Assembly (NCBI GenBank): GCA_028822125.1 | Contig: JAPKEK010000148.1 | Span: 1-6,182 of the forward strand | From: Pseudomonadales bacterium | Lineage (GTDB): Bacteria; Pseudomonadota; Gammaproteobacteria; Pseudomonadales; Azotimanducaceae | DNA length: 6,182 nt | Direction: 5' to 3' | In this document: piece after piece, positions 6,119 through 6,182 of the stretch | How positions within the stretch are numbered: position 1 is the stretch's first letter | Layout of the letters: each line of letters starts with the position of its first letter | Translations under genes and position numbers: made by a program | Notes under the pieces: generated by a model | What the model saw: the letters and a program-made list of their open reading frames with translations, nothing else | What the model was told of the DNA's origin: nothing | Databases searched by the model: none

Positions 6119-6182
6119 ACTCGGGTCCGCGGCAATACGAAGTTTTACTAAACGATGAATTTCTCAAAATGCAGACTTTCAA
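6119..6182. other. Upstream flank of the RCC1 pseudogene, nothing recognised
   Basis: These 64 bases reach the window edge. I see no coding frame, no clear ribosome site for the ATG at 6118 (only a weak GAG two bases before it) and no clear promoter. Confidence 0.4.

Noticed and set aside
5931..6158. Plus-strand open frame of 75 codons
   Set aside because: It runs antisense to the RCC1-repeat remnant, whose motifs are convincing, and has no recognisable protein features.
1..6182. A new defence, mobile or biosynthetic system
   Set aside because: All intact genes belong to known metabolic or transport families, and no nuclease, recombinase, toxin, repeat array or modular synthase signature is visible on either strand.

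Overview
The window reads as a piece of a proteobacterial chromosome, most likely from a marine or aquatic gammaproteobacterium. This is inferred from the gene families (SoxC/SoxD-like sulfite dehydrogenase, BCCT transporter, type B carboxylesterase, MaoC-like protein), the standard Shine-Dalgarno sites and the moderate GC content. No rRNA, marker gene or tRNA is present to fix the taxon. I see no insertion sequence, integrase, phage gene, CRISPR array or RNA gene.

Layout from left to right. (1) 1-450, plus strand: the C-terminal end of a type B carboxylesterase whose start lies outside the window. (2) 516-2331, minus strand: a tight two-gene unit. A Tat-exported molybdenum enzyme of the SoxC family is transcribed first and overlaps by 8 bases a small secreted mono-heme cytochrome c (SoxD-like). 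Together they probably form a periplasmic sulfite or sulfane dehydrogenase that passes electrons to the respiratory chain. Upstream of soxC is a perfect TTGACA box with an 11-bp palindrome just downstream. (3) 2540 to about 3358, minus strand: a double-hotdog MaoC-like protein with an uncertain start. (4) About 3359-3684: a gene-free divergent spacer with a hairpin or dyad just upstream of the transporter. (5) 3685-5265, plus strand: a complete BCCT transporter that aligns best with the CaiT (carnitine) branch but differs from CaiT at the positions that replace sodium there. (6) 5266-5393: a spacer with an exact palindrome and three alternating complementary segments. (7) 5394-6118, minus strand: a broken lipoprotein-like gene made of RCC1-type repeats, with two in-frame stops and about three frameshifts.

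The only functional unit supported by gene arrangement is the soxC-soxD pair. The MaoC-like gene and the BCCT gene are divergent neighbours and could share control of uptake and CoA-linked breakdown of a quaternary amine, but nothing in the sequence proves this. I do not find a convincing new biological system here. The points most worth a second look are the ion-site residues of the transporter, the reduced SoxCD pair without other sox genes, the D-to-E change in the MaoC motif, and the RCC1 pseudogene.
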